DNA of 64,000 nt from Rehmannia glutinosa (Eukaryota; Streptophyta; Magnoliopsida; Lamiales; Orobanchaceae), in the NCBI GenBank assembly GCA_016081115.2, contig CM071925.1:8040441-8104440 (forward strand), read 5' to 3'. The position numbers and the translations under genes are program-made. Shown piece after piece: positions 21,978 through 33,749 of the stretch. The notes beneath the pieces are model-generated. The model did not search any database. It saw only the letters and a program-made list of their open reading frames with translations, and was not told the origin of the DNA. The first letter of the stretch is position 1; every line of letters starts with the position of its first letter.

Positions 21978-22992
21978 TTTAGTATGAACAAAGTGTATTT
22001 CATTAAATTTTGATAGTGTGCTTATTTAGAATAGGAATATTGCATATATAGTTTTGTTATTGTGTATACTTAGAACAAAAAAATAAAATATTGAAATACA
22101 TTAAACATTGGTCCTTATGATTTATACCATGCATATTGCATATTTATGTTCTGCAAATATAGTATTCCAAATTTGCTTATTTAGTATGAACAAAGTGTAT
22201 TACATTAAACTTTTAATAGTGTGCGTATATAGAATAGGAATATTGTATATATAAGATTGTTATTGTGTATACTTAAAACAAAACATGAAAATATTCAAAT
22301 ACATTAGGATTGGTCCTTATGATTTATACCATGCATACTGCATATTTATGTTCTGCATATATAGTGTTCCAAATTTGCATATTTAGTATGAACAAATTGT
22401 ATAACATTAAAGGTTTTAATATTGTGCTTATTTAGAATAAGAATATTGCATATATAATTTTGTTATTGTGTATATTTAAAACGTAAACAAGTAAAATATT
22501 AAAATACATTAGGCATTGGTCCTTATAATTTATACCATGCATACTGCATATTTATGTTCAGCATATATAGTGTTCCAAATTATTTAGTATGAACAAAGTG
22601 TATTATATTAAATTTTAATAGTGTGCGTATTTAGAATATGAATATTGCATATATAGTTTTGTTATTGTGTATACTTAGAACTGAACAGAGAGACGTGAAA
22701 TGGATTGAGAAAGAAAACTGAATAGACATGTGTTTTGAAAATGTAATTGATATCTTAAATCGCGGGAAAGAGATATATGGTAAGATTTTTTTACCAATAA
22801 TTGTTAAGGATATTAATTTCGAAATACCGAATTAATCTTAATCCTCCCTAAAAATCCGGGGCCTACTAAAAATAAGAGGAAAAATCTGGACCGTTATTCG
22901 TTTAGATCCAATGGCCACAATATGTCTCTACGGTCTTACCTAAAGGGTTTGGTCTCATTTGAACCAATCCATATATATATATATATATATAT

Positions 22993-23460
22993 TAGCGACT
23001 ACGTAATAATTTTTGGATCTAAATAGTTAAATGCATACTTTGGTAAAATTTGGATAAAAGGACACAAATACCTTGAGAATGATTACCTAAATAAAAATTA
23101 TGGAGAAAATGTTCCCCTCAATAAAAGTTGGACCTAAGACTCACTTGGATTGGAACTCGTCCCGCACCGTTTTAGACCCTCAAACCCAAAAGGTATAATT
23201 TGGACATGAGAACAGTGCAGTGCTTGCTTGTGATATTTTTTCTCTCCCTTTTATATTTCCGACGAATTTCTCATTGAATGTGCAATTGTCTATGAAAATA
23301 TTCAAATAATTCACTATTCACTTATTTTTATTTTTCCAATCATCAATCACCTCCATTTATAATTTTAACAAACATCACATCAATTATTATTATACAAATA
23401 TATCACAAATACACTATTTACTCTCTCCTATTTTTAAAATCATCAATCATGTCTAACCAC
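22993..23460. other. AT-rich spacer
   Basis: No supported gene. Two similar stretches (attttt..aatcatcaatca near 23335 and 23435) suggest an old duplication of about 100 bp. Confidence 0.4.
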
Positions 23461-23469
23461 TATTACACT

Positions 23470-24510
23470 AAAATAACAGTTTCAACTTTAGCAATAACAA
23501 GGAAACCTTTTATGAGTTTCATAACACCCTTGCCCACATTCCCTCTACCCCATCGTGATTCAAGCTTAACACAGAAATCAAGTTATTAGATAGATCGTAA
23601 AAAAACATGTCTAACATCTTTAAGAGTTAACACATAGCCGTCGAGTCTTTTAAAAGGATATTACCAAAACCAAGTACTTGACACTTTTTATCATTTGTCA
23701 TGGACACAGATCAATGTTGCACTTTAGCATAAGTAGAGAACAAATGTCTAAAAGCAGAATCAATAAGCCATTCAGTTTCACAGAAAGAATGTGACGCCAC
23801 AGAATTCACAGAGTCATGCAGCTCATGCACCATAAACACATCACCCATATGTTCATTGCTAGTAAAGTTTACAGAGTCATTGGTTTGATTTTTGTTATTC
23901 TGGTTATTGGTTTGATTATTATTCTAATTGTTCCTAGGTTTGGTACACTCCTTAATGTAGCGTCCATGTTCCCCACAATTATAACATCTCTTGTTATTCC
24001 TAGGTTTAGACTTAGATTTTCCTCTGCTTTTGCTTCTCTTTCTACCAGGGTATTTGTTATTGTTATTTTCATTCTTCCGATTCTAATTTCTCCCTCTAAC
24101 ATGCATCATTTTCCCTGACCTCCCTCAGCTTTGGTTATTGTTCATTACCCTTAGAAATATTCAGATCAAGTTCTTTAATCTTAAGATCATTAATCACAGT
24201 ATCTAAGGTAATGGGATCCCTACAATATTTAATGGCAGACTTAACATCAACATAGGTATCAAGAATAACATCCAGTAACACAGTGGGAGTATAATCATCA
24301 ATTAGTAAGTCTGATATCTTGTATCAATTTTGTGAAAACATTCAAGTTCTCATTCATATTCTTTATTAAATCAAGTTTAAATCTAAAAAACTTTTCAAGT
24401 AGAAAAAGGTTGGAAGGTAAAGAAGTTTCGTGTAAAATTCTTCGATTTTCTCCACAATTCCATGGCAAAGAGACAACTTGCCAAGTTTTTCTAAAAACCG
24501 AATCAGACAA
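23470..24510 (-). pseudogene. Ty1/copia gag-protease fragment
   Basis: On the minus strand, 24510-24298 encodes a copia gag segment (FKLDLIKNMNENLNVFTKLI). After broken frames, 24102-23869 gives a basic stretch (RKRSKSRGKSKSKPRNNKR) and a zinc knuckle CYNCGEHGRYIKEC in which the usual His is Arg. Farther on (about 23790-23580), ETEWLIDSA and DLSNNLISV resemble the retropepsin start and the segment after it. There are many stops and frameshifts and no LTR was found, so this is an old fragment. Gag would package the element's RNA; the zinc knuckle binds nucleic acid. Confidence 0.75.
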
Positions 24511-24524
24511 ATTTAGGATAATGG

Positions 24525-25498
24525 ATGTAACACCAAAGAATTTAACTATTTTTTATTTTTTAATCATTAATATATATACATATATTTATATTTATTATCA
24601 ATTATTATGTTAACTTTTATTAAACATTATCCCTACTTTTAAACTACTTTAACTCCCACTAAGACAAGTATCCCATGTGCCATTATCTCCTTTATGTCAC
24701 TTTTATGGCCACTATTCTTTGTTTTCAATAATTTTTAAAGTAAGGAAACTCTAATTTTTTGTATCCTCAATCCCACATCTCTGCAAAATTTTGATAAGAG
24801 TACAACCTTATGTTTTTCCTCATATTCACACCTCAAGTATTAGCAGAAAACTAATTTTAGCACTCGCATAGCCTCTGGTTGTATATTATCTCAGGGTATG
24901 TTGCATTGGGCCGATATGTCAAGCCTGTGTACAGCCTAACGCGGGGGCCGACTTGTGTGAGGCCTGTTGCATTGGGCCGATATGTCAAGCCTCGCATGTG
25001 TAAGGCAATCTGTTGTTGATCCGTTGCATTCTAAAAGGATCTCGAGGTATGGTTCAGCTCGGCAACCTCAGATGTATGGGGCATTGAGGATGCCTTGGAG
25101 ATTCCAAGGGGCTTCGTACCAATACAATGGTCCGACGTGTTATGAAACAGGTCGGGGCTATGGTCTTACGGACGTCAAATTAGGGTTTTTAGGAGATCCG
25201 ATCCTAATCTAATGATGACTCTGACACCAAATTGTAACGGAATTCCGGATTTTATGGAAACCCTAATCCTAGCTAAGGTATAAAAGGCCCAAGCCCAGGT
25301 TCATTCTAACCTAATCTCATTTTTTCTACTGTTACATTGCTTTCTCTCTCTTGCCCTTTACTTCTTTTCCAAGCCACTGACTTAAGCATCGTAGAGGGTA
25401 CGCCGGAGCCCCCCTCCGGCCCCCCTTTTGCAGGTTTCTTGGAGGAGTTAGTCTTGGAAGGTGATCGGCGAGAGGAGGTCGTGTTTTGGGAGTAACCA
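24525..25498 (+). repeat. 5' LTR of the second Tat-clade element (left limit uncertain)
   Basis: The right limit is set by a primer-binding site two bases after ..gtaacca. Two TGTAAC starts are possible, 24525 and 25233, and no second LTR in the window can decide between them. A TATA box (ggtataaaagg, near 25278) fits the promoter of either version. Within the longer version, a 28-bp word beginning tgttgcattgggccgata is repeated at 24899 and 24965. The plus frame at 24967-25212 is not a gene. Confidence 0.6.
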
Positions 25499-25500
25499 AG

Positions 25501-25518
25501 TGGCGCCGTCTGTGGGAA
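25501..25518 (+). promoter_or_regulatory. primer-binding site of the second Tat element
   Basis: tggcgccgtctgtgggaa is the primer site typical of Tat-clade elements. It starts two bases after the LTR, so minus-strand DNA synthesis would start here. Confidence 0.85.
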
Positions 25519-25553
25519 GCATTAAGCAGAGACGTGAGCTTCGAGTGTTGGCT

Positions 25554-28500
25554 ATGGATGATGTTAGGAGAAATTTGGAAGATGATCTAAATCGTACACC
25601 ATTGGGAGATACTCCGGGTGGAATCACGCAAGAAAACACTCGACCTCCGCCACCACCACCACCGCCGGTGCAGGGCGGAGGGCAGAGGTTTCCGAGGACA
25701 GGGGTGGATGAGCAAACACCTATGTCCGTCGGAAGTGTTGATTTGGGCCCAATGTTTTTTGAATAGTTGGGTGGTTTTATTACTAGGGCTGTCGAACAAA
25801 CGGTGGAGAAGAGGCTGAGAGAGATGCTCCCACCACCAACTCCGCATGTGGCTCCTCCACCAGTGGTCCCCCCACCAGTGGTCCCTCCACCGGTGGCCCC
25901 TCCCCCTATGGTCCATCCACCTAGACCTACAGAGGTCAGAGATAGAGGTCGGCGGAATATTGCGGAGGAGGTGCACTCATCGAGGGCAGAGCCCACATCA
26001 ACTGAAGATCAGGATTGGTCGGAGCGTATGGATAACCTCCATCGTGAAGTAAGGGATATTCATCGGAGGGTGGCAGGAGCGCCGGGAGCATCTTCAATCT
26101 GAGTGCGAAGAGGAACTCCCCTCTCGGATGAAGTGATGGCGGATGAGCTCCGAGCCTCCTACCGAGCTCTGAGTTTTGAATACGATGGTACCACGGACCC
26201 GTGGGATCACCTCTATCGTTTCGAGAATGCTGCTTTGCTACAAAGGTTCACGGATGGTGTGATGTGTAGAGTCTTTCCTACCACTTTGACGAAATCAGCT
26301 CAATAATGGTTTAGTCAGCTCGACCCGGGCTCTATTAGAAATTTTGATGATTTTAGTTTGCCATTTCTTAATCAGTTCAAGCAGAGGGAAGGGGAAGGAC
26401 TTCGGAGCTACATACAGAGGTTCACTGCGGCTAAGTTGGAGGTGCCCTCGGCTAGTCCGGAGATTTTGGCTAATGCCCTAGCTCAGGGCCTGAAAGATGG
26501 GGAGTTTATCGAGTCTTTGGTGATTGAGCCAGCTAAGACTTTTGACGAGCTGTTAGCTCGGGCTGAGAGGTATATCAACCTGGAGGAAACAAGGAAAATG
26601 AAGAGGGAGGAATGAGAGAAAAAGAGGGATAGGAAAGAAGATCGGGAAGATAAGGGATCTCAAAAGAAGCCGAGGTCTGAAGCAATGGGTGGACGGCCGA
26701 GGTATGAGAAATATACGCCATTGGCTGTCCCTCAGGGCAAGGTGCTCATAGCTATTGAGAGACACCCAGACCTGAGGTGTCCAAAGGCACATGCGGAGGC
26801 ACCAGTAAAAGCGAAGAGTAAGGAGTTCTGTAGATTTCATAATGAGTATGGGCACACGACAGATCGGTGCACGCACTTGAGAGAAGAGATTGAGAGGCTC
26901 ATTCAAGCAGGTCATCTCAGGAAATTTGTGTACATCGATAAAAACGAGAAAAAAAGGGAGTATAAGAGGGACAATTGGGGATATCACCAACCTCGGCGGG
27001 AGCCGAAGCGTAGGGGGGAGGAAAGGGAGGATCCACCTCCACCCCCACCTCCGCCCCCACCTCGGCGAGAGATCATCCAGATGATTGTTGGAGGGCCGGT
27101 GGAAGGAGATTCAAGGCGAGCTCGGAAAGATTATGTGAGAGCAGCGGCACCAGATCAGATGCAAGAGTAGTTGAAAGTGGAACAAGTCGGGCTGGGGCCG
27201 AGTATCTAATTTGGGCCGGAGGATAGCAAGGGTATCATGACACCTCATAGCGATGCTCTTGTGATCACGACAATGATCTCTAATTATGATGTGCAGCGAG
27301 TATTTGTGGATACAGGGAGCTCGGCGGACATCCTATTCTATGATTGCTACAGGAAGATGGATCTCCAGGTCGGCCTGGAGACGGTGGACACTGCGTTGGT
27401 CGGGTTTGCTGGAGGAGTAATACAACCAATAGGCATGATTACTTTACCTGTCTCTTTGGGTAAGGAGCCTTGTCGCAAAACTAGGATGATTCGATTTTTG
27501 ATAGTAGATGCTCCTTCTACGTACAATGCTATGTTGGGTAGACCATCATTAAATGCCTTTCAAGTTGTGGTGTCGGTCTACCATCTGAAAATGAAGTTCC
27601 CTGTGGGGGAAGAAGTAGGAGAGGTCGGCGGAGATCAGTATATGGCTAGGAAGTTATATGTTGAGAGTATTCAGAAGGCGGAGAGGGGTGTGTTTTTGAT
27701 GATGATAGAAATAGAGACAAAGCGATTAGGTTGACGAATGGTGGAGCATGTCCAACCTAATGAGGAAATGATGATGGTCGAGCTGGTGCCAGGTGACCCC
27801 GATAAGGTCACCAAGATCGGGAAAGGATTATCTGACGAATTAAGGGATGAGCTGGTGAGGTTTCTAAGGAGAAATGTGGATGTGTTTGCTTGGACAAAGG
27901 AAGATTTGGTGGGGATTGATCCGAGTATTGTTGAGCACAGACTCAATGTCAATCCGTCATACAAATCGGTGAAACAAAAGAAAAGGAATTTCGGTCCTAA
28001 GAAAGACGCTATAATTCGAGCGGAGGTGCAAAGGTTGTTGAAAGCAGGGCATATCAAAGAAATCCAATTTCCAGAATGGCTATCCAATGCAGTGTTGGTT
28101 CCGAAAACAGAGGATGATTGGCGCATGTGTGTGGATTTTAGGGATTTGAACCGTGCTTGCCCTAAGGATTACTATCCGCTGCCCCGAATTGATCAGCTGG
28201 TGGATTCGACGTTGGGGTGTGAACTGCTTAGTATGATGGATGCATCGCAAGGCTATCACCAGATCAAGCTAGCAGAAGAGGACCAAAAAAGGGTGAGCTT
28301 CACCACCTCTTTTGGAACCTTCTGTTATGTAGTAATGCCATTCGGATTGAAGAATACTGGAGCCACATACCAGAGGTTGGTGGATATGATGTTTGAGGGG
28401 CAGCTTGGGAGGAACATGGAGGTATACGTGGATGATATGTTGGTTAAAAGTATGAAGGCTGTAGATCATGCACGTGACCTAGCTGAAACATTCGACACTT

Positions 28501-28727
28501 TGAGAAAATACCAGATGAAGCTCAACCCCAAGAAATGTGCGTTTGGTGTCAGGTCGGGAAAGTTTCTGGGGTATATGGTGACGGAGAAAGGAATAGAGGC
28601 TAACCCGGAGAAGGTCAAAGCCATCAGAGAGATGGCACCACCTCGGGATGCCAAGGAGGTGCAATGTTTGACAGGTCGGCTAGCAGCCCTGAATCGATTT
28701 ATTTCGTGCCTCGCGGAGAGAAGTTTG
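25554..28727 (+). pseudogene. gag-protease-RT polyprotein of a Tat-clade Ty3/gypsy element, truncated
   Basis: One reading frame of 1,058 codons without a frameshift, broken only by seven stops (25764, 26100, 26304, 26613, 27168, 27207, 27732). Order: MDDVRRNLEDDL start; proline-rich gag arm (25820-25930); gag core with YDGTTDPWDHL and WFSQLDPGSI; variant zinc knuckle CRFHNEYGHTTDRC (about 26830-26870); retropepsin with VDTGSSADILF (27306-27340) and NAMLGRPSLN; RT with WRMCVDFRDLNRACPKDYYPL, MDASQGYHQI, the catalytic YVDD (28424-28435) and GKFLGYMVTEKGIEANPEKV. It ends after AERSL, where a copia LTR is inserted. RNase H and integrase are not in the window. It is closely related to the element at 469-9079, which still shows the next residues (PFFKVL). 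Confidence 0.93.
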
Positions 28728-30308
28728 TGTTGGGAAATTTATTGTTTAGATTTTGATGAATGCCATGTAAAACTTAGAATAGGAAGTTGGCACCCCAATT
28801 TTTGTTGTAAAACGCATTGTAATAAATAGGGCTGGTCAAGTGAGTTAAGTCACTATGCCCAAACATGCAAGAAGACAACTGGACACTAGAAGGAAGACTC
28901 ATTGCAAGACAAGTGAGTATGGCAAAGAAGAGAAGACGGAACTCTATCAAGGAGCAGTGAGATGCGGTGAGTGGAGTATCAGTCAAGTCAACTCAAGAAA
29001 AGCAAGTCTCAAGTTGAAGTGAAGTAAGAGTCATCCATGATTGGAAGTCGACTCTAAGTCACCTGGGGAAAGCAAGGAAATGCAATCAAGTCGAGATAAT
29101 CGAAAAAGATCCGTTTACGTAAATCAAGAGAATTACTTAAACAAGTAATATCTCCATGCTACCTTTCTCGAAGTGCTCGGTCCCGAAGCGTGCAAAAGGA
29201 ATAAACCAATGGGAAGCACTACACCGTGTCGAACTCAAAAGTCGAGAACAATTCATACGAGGAAATGGCAATTCCAAGGATCGCAACAAGACAAGCCAAC
29301 AACCACAAGTGACTTTCAAAAATAAGCCTATCTCTTCAACGGGCTGATTTTTGAAAGATCACTATAAAAGGCTGAGGAATAACTCTGAGAAAAAAAAAGA
29401 TAAGAAGATTACATAGGTTACCTTGACCATACAAGCAAGAAAGAAACATTTTGTAACCTGAAATATTCTCGAGTTATTAAACGCTTAATCCTCAAGCCTA
29501 CACTACGAAGAACATCAATCCAACACTCACCTGTGAAGGAAAGATAACTTCAATCAGTTAAAGAGGAAATTACTGAAGAATCAAGGGGTCTACATTCCAC
29601 GAAGGATTGTAGGAAGGTTCAAGGTTGAACCAAGTCTTGAGCTTTTGGAGGGCTTAGTGATCAAATCCAAAGAGCTTGAGCAAGTGGGTCAAGGTAGTAG
29701 TAAGGCAAATGCCCGTGAAGAAAGTTTCGAGTCGTACGAGAAGCCAGTGAGTGATCAAGGCGTCTCCGCATCGAGTCCCAAAGGATCAAGTCACTGGGTG
29801 TGTGATCAAGACTTGTATCCGGACTGCTACCACTTTGTATATCGATCAATACTTAGTGGATTCCTCCATGAGTTGGAGAAAGAGGAGTAGAAGAATTACC
29901 CCATCTTCGAACCTCTATAAAAACTTATCGTGTCTTTTACATTTCAAAGACTTTAATTCTCGCATCATATTTGTTTAATTTCTTGACATATTTGCTATCC
30001 ATTAGATAATTTCTAAGTACAAATCAAGCTTTAAATCTCTACTAAACCAATCTTAAGGGTGTTAAGTCTTCCAATGAAAAACAAACCATGAGTTGAGCTA
30101 ATTCGGTCTTAACAATTTGAGTTATTCTATCAACAAATTTCAATCGAGTCAGCTGAGTGACTAACTCTACCGATTAACTAAATTGGTTGTCCACCAGACA
30201 CAAATGTAAAGTATCAACTCGAACTTTTAAAAGGACTAAATCGAAAATTTGGTAAGGTTTATTCAACCCCCTTCTAAACCTTACACTCACACCCCCTTGG
30301 GACCTACA
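28728..30308 (+). repeat. 5' LTR of the plus-strand copia element
   Basis: Starts tgttgggaaa where the gypsy reading frame breaks and ends ..gggacctaca just before the primer site. The last 600 bp match the reverse complement of 63406-64000. A TATA-like ctataaaa (29353-29360, ahead of an A-rich run) and another (29916-29923) are candidates for the promoter. Small frames inside it are chance. Confidence 0.8.
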
Positions 30309-30310
30309 AG

Positions 30311-30321
30311 TGGTATCGAGC
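30311..30321 (+). promoter_or_regulatory. primer-binding site, initiator-Met tRNA type
   Basis: tggtatcgagc differs from the standard copia site tggtatcagagc by loss of one A. The same form is present in the inverted copia copy (63391-63404), so the variant predates the split of the two copies or is typical of this family. Confidence 0.8.
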
Positions 30322-30432
30322 GGTTGGTTCATTGAGCCTTCCCAGATCAGTTATCGAACTAGATCTCAAAATTTTTAAAGTCGCTTTAGTACTTAAACTT
30401 TCAAAACTCTTTTTATCATTAAAATTTATTAT

Positions 30433-33400
30433 CATGGAAGCAAATTTGACACGCATCCCTATGTTTACAATTGAAGAATTTGATGATTGGAAAATTCAGT
30501 ATGTGCTCACCTATCAAAGATTACATGATGAAATGTGGATAGTGATAGAGGATGGGCCACTGCAAATCTTAAAGGTGAACACAATTGTAAGAAGAGTGCA
30601 ATTTGAAGGTGAAGAGGATGTTGCCCTAGACCACTATGGTTGAAAAACCAAGAATCGAATGGACAAATGATGACAGAAAAAGATACAACCTGGACAATGT
30701 AGCCAAGGACATCCTTTACAAAACCTTGGACAAAGCCATGTTCAATAAAGTCAAATCATGCAAAACGGCTAAAGAAATGGGACAAACTAACATTGATTTG
30801 TGAAGGCTCGAGCAAATCAAAGTAAATAAATTATCGGTGGCTGTACAAAAATTTGAGAATTTCAAAATGATCGCAGGAGAAAACCTGGATCAACTGGATG
30901 CTCGGTTCACGTAAATCACCAACGAGCTATCGCACTTGGAAAGGAATATACACGATGAAATGTGTATGAAGATCCTAAAAAGTCTCCCATTTGAATGGGA
31001 AATGAAGGTCATGGCACTAAGACATTCCATGGACCTATCGAAGACCTCCAACCATGAACTATTCTCGGATCTCAAAGCCTACGAATTTGAGCCGAGAAGA
31101 AAACATCGAGGAAGAGACAATTTGTACCCAAAACATTTTGCTCTAATTGTTAAGGATGGAAAGAGAGCCGAGGTCAAAAAGTCATTGATCCGTAAGAAAT
31201 AGCCCCGATGGTTAAAAGGTTCAACAAGTTCTTCAATAAGAACTACAAGAGAGGCAAGGGCGAATCTTCCGGAAGACACTCAAACTCCCCTCCAAGTCAA
31301 GGGAAGATAGGCCAACCAAGAGAAGAGATCATCAAAAAGTGAATATCAAAGGTCGACAATCCAAGAATGGAAAGAGCGATCAAAAGGTTGAATATCTATC
31401 TTTGAACCGTAGGCAACCAGTCACTATGCCATTGATCGCCCATATCCTCGTAGTCAACAAATACGGGAATGAAGAAGAAAGAAAGGTCTTGAGAGAAAGA
31501 AGACAAGAAAAGAAAAAGGCAATGTTGGCCGCAGAAAATCCGAGTCAAAGACATATTGAGTCGAGAGTAGTGGCCGACTACTCAAGTGACTCGAAGAAGA
31601 AGCCCGACCGTTTGATGGCCAAGGAACAAGATCAACACGACCAAGAAGATGAGGTACACTCTAACTCATCAAACTCGATTCTAGTGATAGTGATCGTGAC
31701 ACACACACTTCATCACCCATTGATCTTTATGATTCATTAGGCAAAATGATGAAAGATTTTGAACACATTAAATCTTCACACACACTACTAAATGAGGAAA
31801 ACATCCTACTCAAGAGCCAAAACTCACGGTGACTAAGGAGCCGAAAGTACTCTAAGTCAAATAGCTGATGAGAATGAAAGTTTAAAGGTCGAAAATGCTA
31901 AGCTAATAGCGTAAATAGTTGCCATAGAAAAGAGGAGAATGACCTCAAAATGTGATTGCCTCATTCACTAAGGCATCTAAATCATTGGATGATCTTATTA
32001 TGAGTCAAAGAGAATGTGGAGACAAGACAGCTTAGGATTTAATTTCTCGTGCTATGTCAACTCCGAAAGTAATTTTGGAAAAAGGATCTTCAAGCAATGA
32101 AGAGTCTAAAAAATCCAAAATTCCAAAGGGTGCACACACATTCACCCTAAAGCACAATTACAAGCAAACTGGCCTTGGTTATAAAGGAAAAGGAAAACAA
32201 CTTGATTGAGTGCTGAAAGGACAAAGTGAGAAGAGATTCAATGAGTTCCTCAAAGAAACTCCAAACAAAAATACTCAGAAAGAAGAAACAGAGCTACCAA
32301 AAACCCTTAAAATCTATAAAAGAAATACATATGATGGGAATGGTAGAAAATATCCAAGCTAAGTGATTGGAATGATGTGAACTATCAAAGATAGACTTAT
32401 GGAATATAAGCCCAAATGGCAAAGGCCTAGAACTCAAAGAAAGGCCATTCCAAAAGTATAAGAGCTTTCATCAAAGACACATATGCACTAGGCACTACAC
32501 TTAGAGACACCACAATTACCCAAAGAAGGCGATTGCTAAAACATATACACAGCATACAGACAAAAGAGACAATTGTATGAACCTAAAATCCCCAAGCAAC
32601 TTGCCAAGATTAATTATGATTATGGCAACCCCTTAGAGTCAAATCATTTGGCTATAAGTTGGTTGGATCATCTTACAATTCTAACCCCTCAGACCTGCAC
32701 AAATATGGGTATCTAAAACTTAATTTCCTTGATTGCGAGGTTGGTTCAAAGTGAGTGCCAAGGAACTGGTACATGGATAGTGGTTGTTCCGGACATATAT
32801 GACAGAAATAAGAAAAATCAATCAAAATTCAAGGAAGTTAAAGGAGCAAAAGTCATATTTGGAGGAAATGAAGCTCCAGGAGAAATAAGAGGCATTGGAT
32901 CCATCAAGAAAAAAGGATTAGAAATCACGGATGTTGCATATGTTGAAGGACTCAACTTCAATTTGCTAAGCATCACCAACTCGCGGACAAGTGGTTTTAA
33001 TGTTGGATTTAACATGGGTATATGCCAAATCAAGGATATCAATCGAATGAAGTTGTGTTGCAAGGATGCAGACAAAAGAACATGTATGTAGTAGATTGGT
33101 CAATCGCTACACCCAAAGACTGTCTATTAGCAAAGAGGTGAATCAAGTTGGATGTGGCACAAAAAGTCGAGTCACCCGAATTTCAAAACGATTAACAAGC
33201 TTGCAAGAAGTAATCTTGTGGAAGGACTTCCGTGACTCGAGTAACAAGAAGGAGAGTATATGTGATGCATGTCGGAAGGGAAAACAAATCAAATCTTCAT
33301 TCAAAGAAAAGACATGTCCATCTTCAACAAGAATATTACATCCGCTACATATGGATATATTTGGCCCAAAGGGAACCGGCTAGCATAAGTGGAAAGAAAT

Positions 33401-33749
33401 ACACCTTGGTGGTAGTAGATGACTACTCAAGATATACATGGACTATATTCATGTGTAAAAAGAAAGAAACTCTCGAAAGCGCCACGATTAATGAAGAAAA
33501 TTCAAAATGAAAAGAGCCAAACCATTATCAAAATAAGATCGACAGAGGAACCGAGTTTGTCAATGGGATAATAACTCGATATTGTATTGAAAATGGCATT
33601 GGTCATGAATTATCTGCAGCAAGGACTCCACAATGAGAATGGAGTTAGAGAAAGAAGGAATAGAACTCTCAAAGAAGCAAAGAGGACCATGTTAGTGGGC
33701 GGGGTTACCAAAAAGATTTTGGGTCAAGCAATCAACACGACTTGCTACA
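30433..33749 (+). pseudogene. copia gag-protease-integrase, decayed and truncated
   Basis: Gag starts MEANLTRIPMFTIEEFDDW at 30433 and continues in shifting frames through the gag core (NIHDEMCMKILKSLPFEWEMK, 30936-31075). A basic segment (KKKAMLAAENPSQRHIES) and a long spacer follow. The protease start WYMDSGCSGHM is readable near 32767. Integrase begins with the pre-integrase CDACRKGKQ (33258-33300) and LHMDIFGP, then YTLVVVDDYSRYTW and NGVRERRNRTLKEAKRTMLVGG up to AINTTCYM (33750). Many stops and frameshifts exclude activity. The next residues in relatives are visible on the minus strand at 59937-59448. Confidence 0.85.

Larger units (their letters stand above)
20018..22690. repeat. 204-bp tandem repeat, about 3.5 units, interrupted
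   Basis: The unit is anchored by tttatacc.tgcat at 20018, 22121, 22323 and 22529. The last three are 202 and 206 bp apart. The first interval is about 203 bp once the two nested MITEs and their target duplications (1,900 bp in total) are subtracted. Units are AT-rich and non-coding. Confidence 0.85.
19754..22970. mobile_element. composite TIR element seated in a TA microsatellite (Micron-like)
   Basis: The two ends are imperfect inverted repeats of about 40-50 bp sharing gaccgtag.gaca and gaccac/gaccaa blocks (left near 19773-19802, right near 22926-22955). TA dinucleotide runs lie directly outside both ends (about 19726-19753 and 22971-22992). This suggests insertion into a (TA)n microsatellite, as described for Micron-type MITEs. 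Most of the interior is a 204-bp tandem repeat that was itself hit by two other MITEs. Without those two insertions the element would be about 1.3 kb. No transposase sequence is seen. Confidence 0.55.
28728..33749 (+). mobile_element. Ty1/copia element (SIRE/Maximus-like), 5' part
   Basis: Inserted directly into the RT gene of the Tat element. It contains a 1.58-kb LTR, an initiator-Met-tRNA primer site, gag, protease and the first part of integrase, all decayed. It stops inside integrase where the tandem Athila-like array begins. RT, RNase H and the 3' LTR are absent from the window in this orientation. A related copy in the opposite orientation occupies 59448-64000. Confidence 0.85.

Noticed and set aside
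21716..22013. Mirror-like frames on both strands
   Set aside because: They fall in the sub-terminal near-palindromic zone of the hAT-like element; no known protein is encoded.
25448..25996. 182-codon minus-strand Gly/Thr-rich frame
   Set aside because: It is the shadow of the proline-rich gag arm on the other strand.
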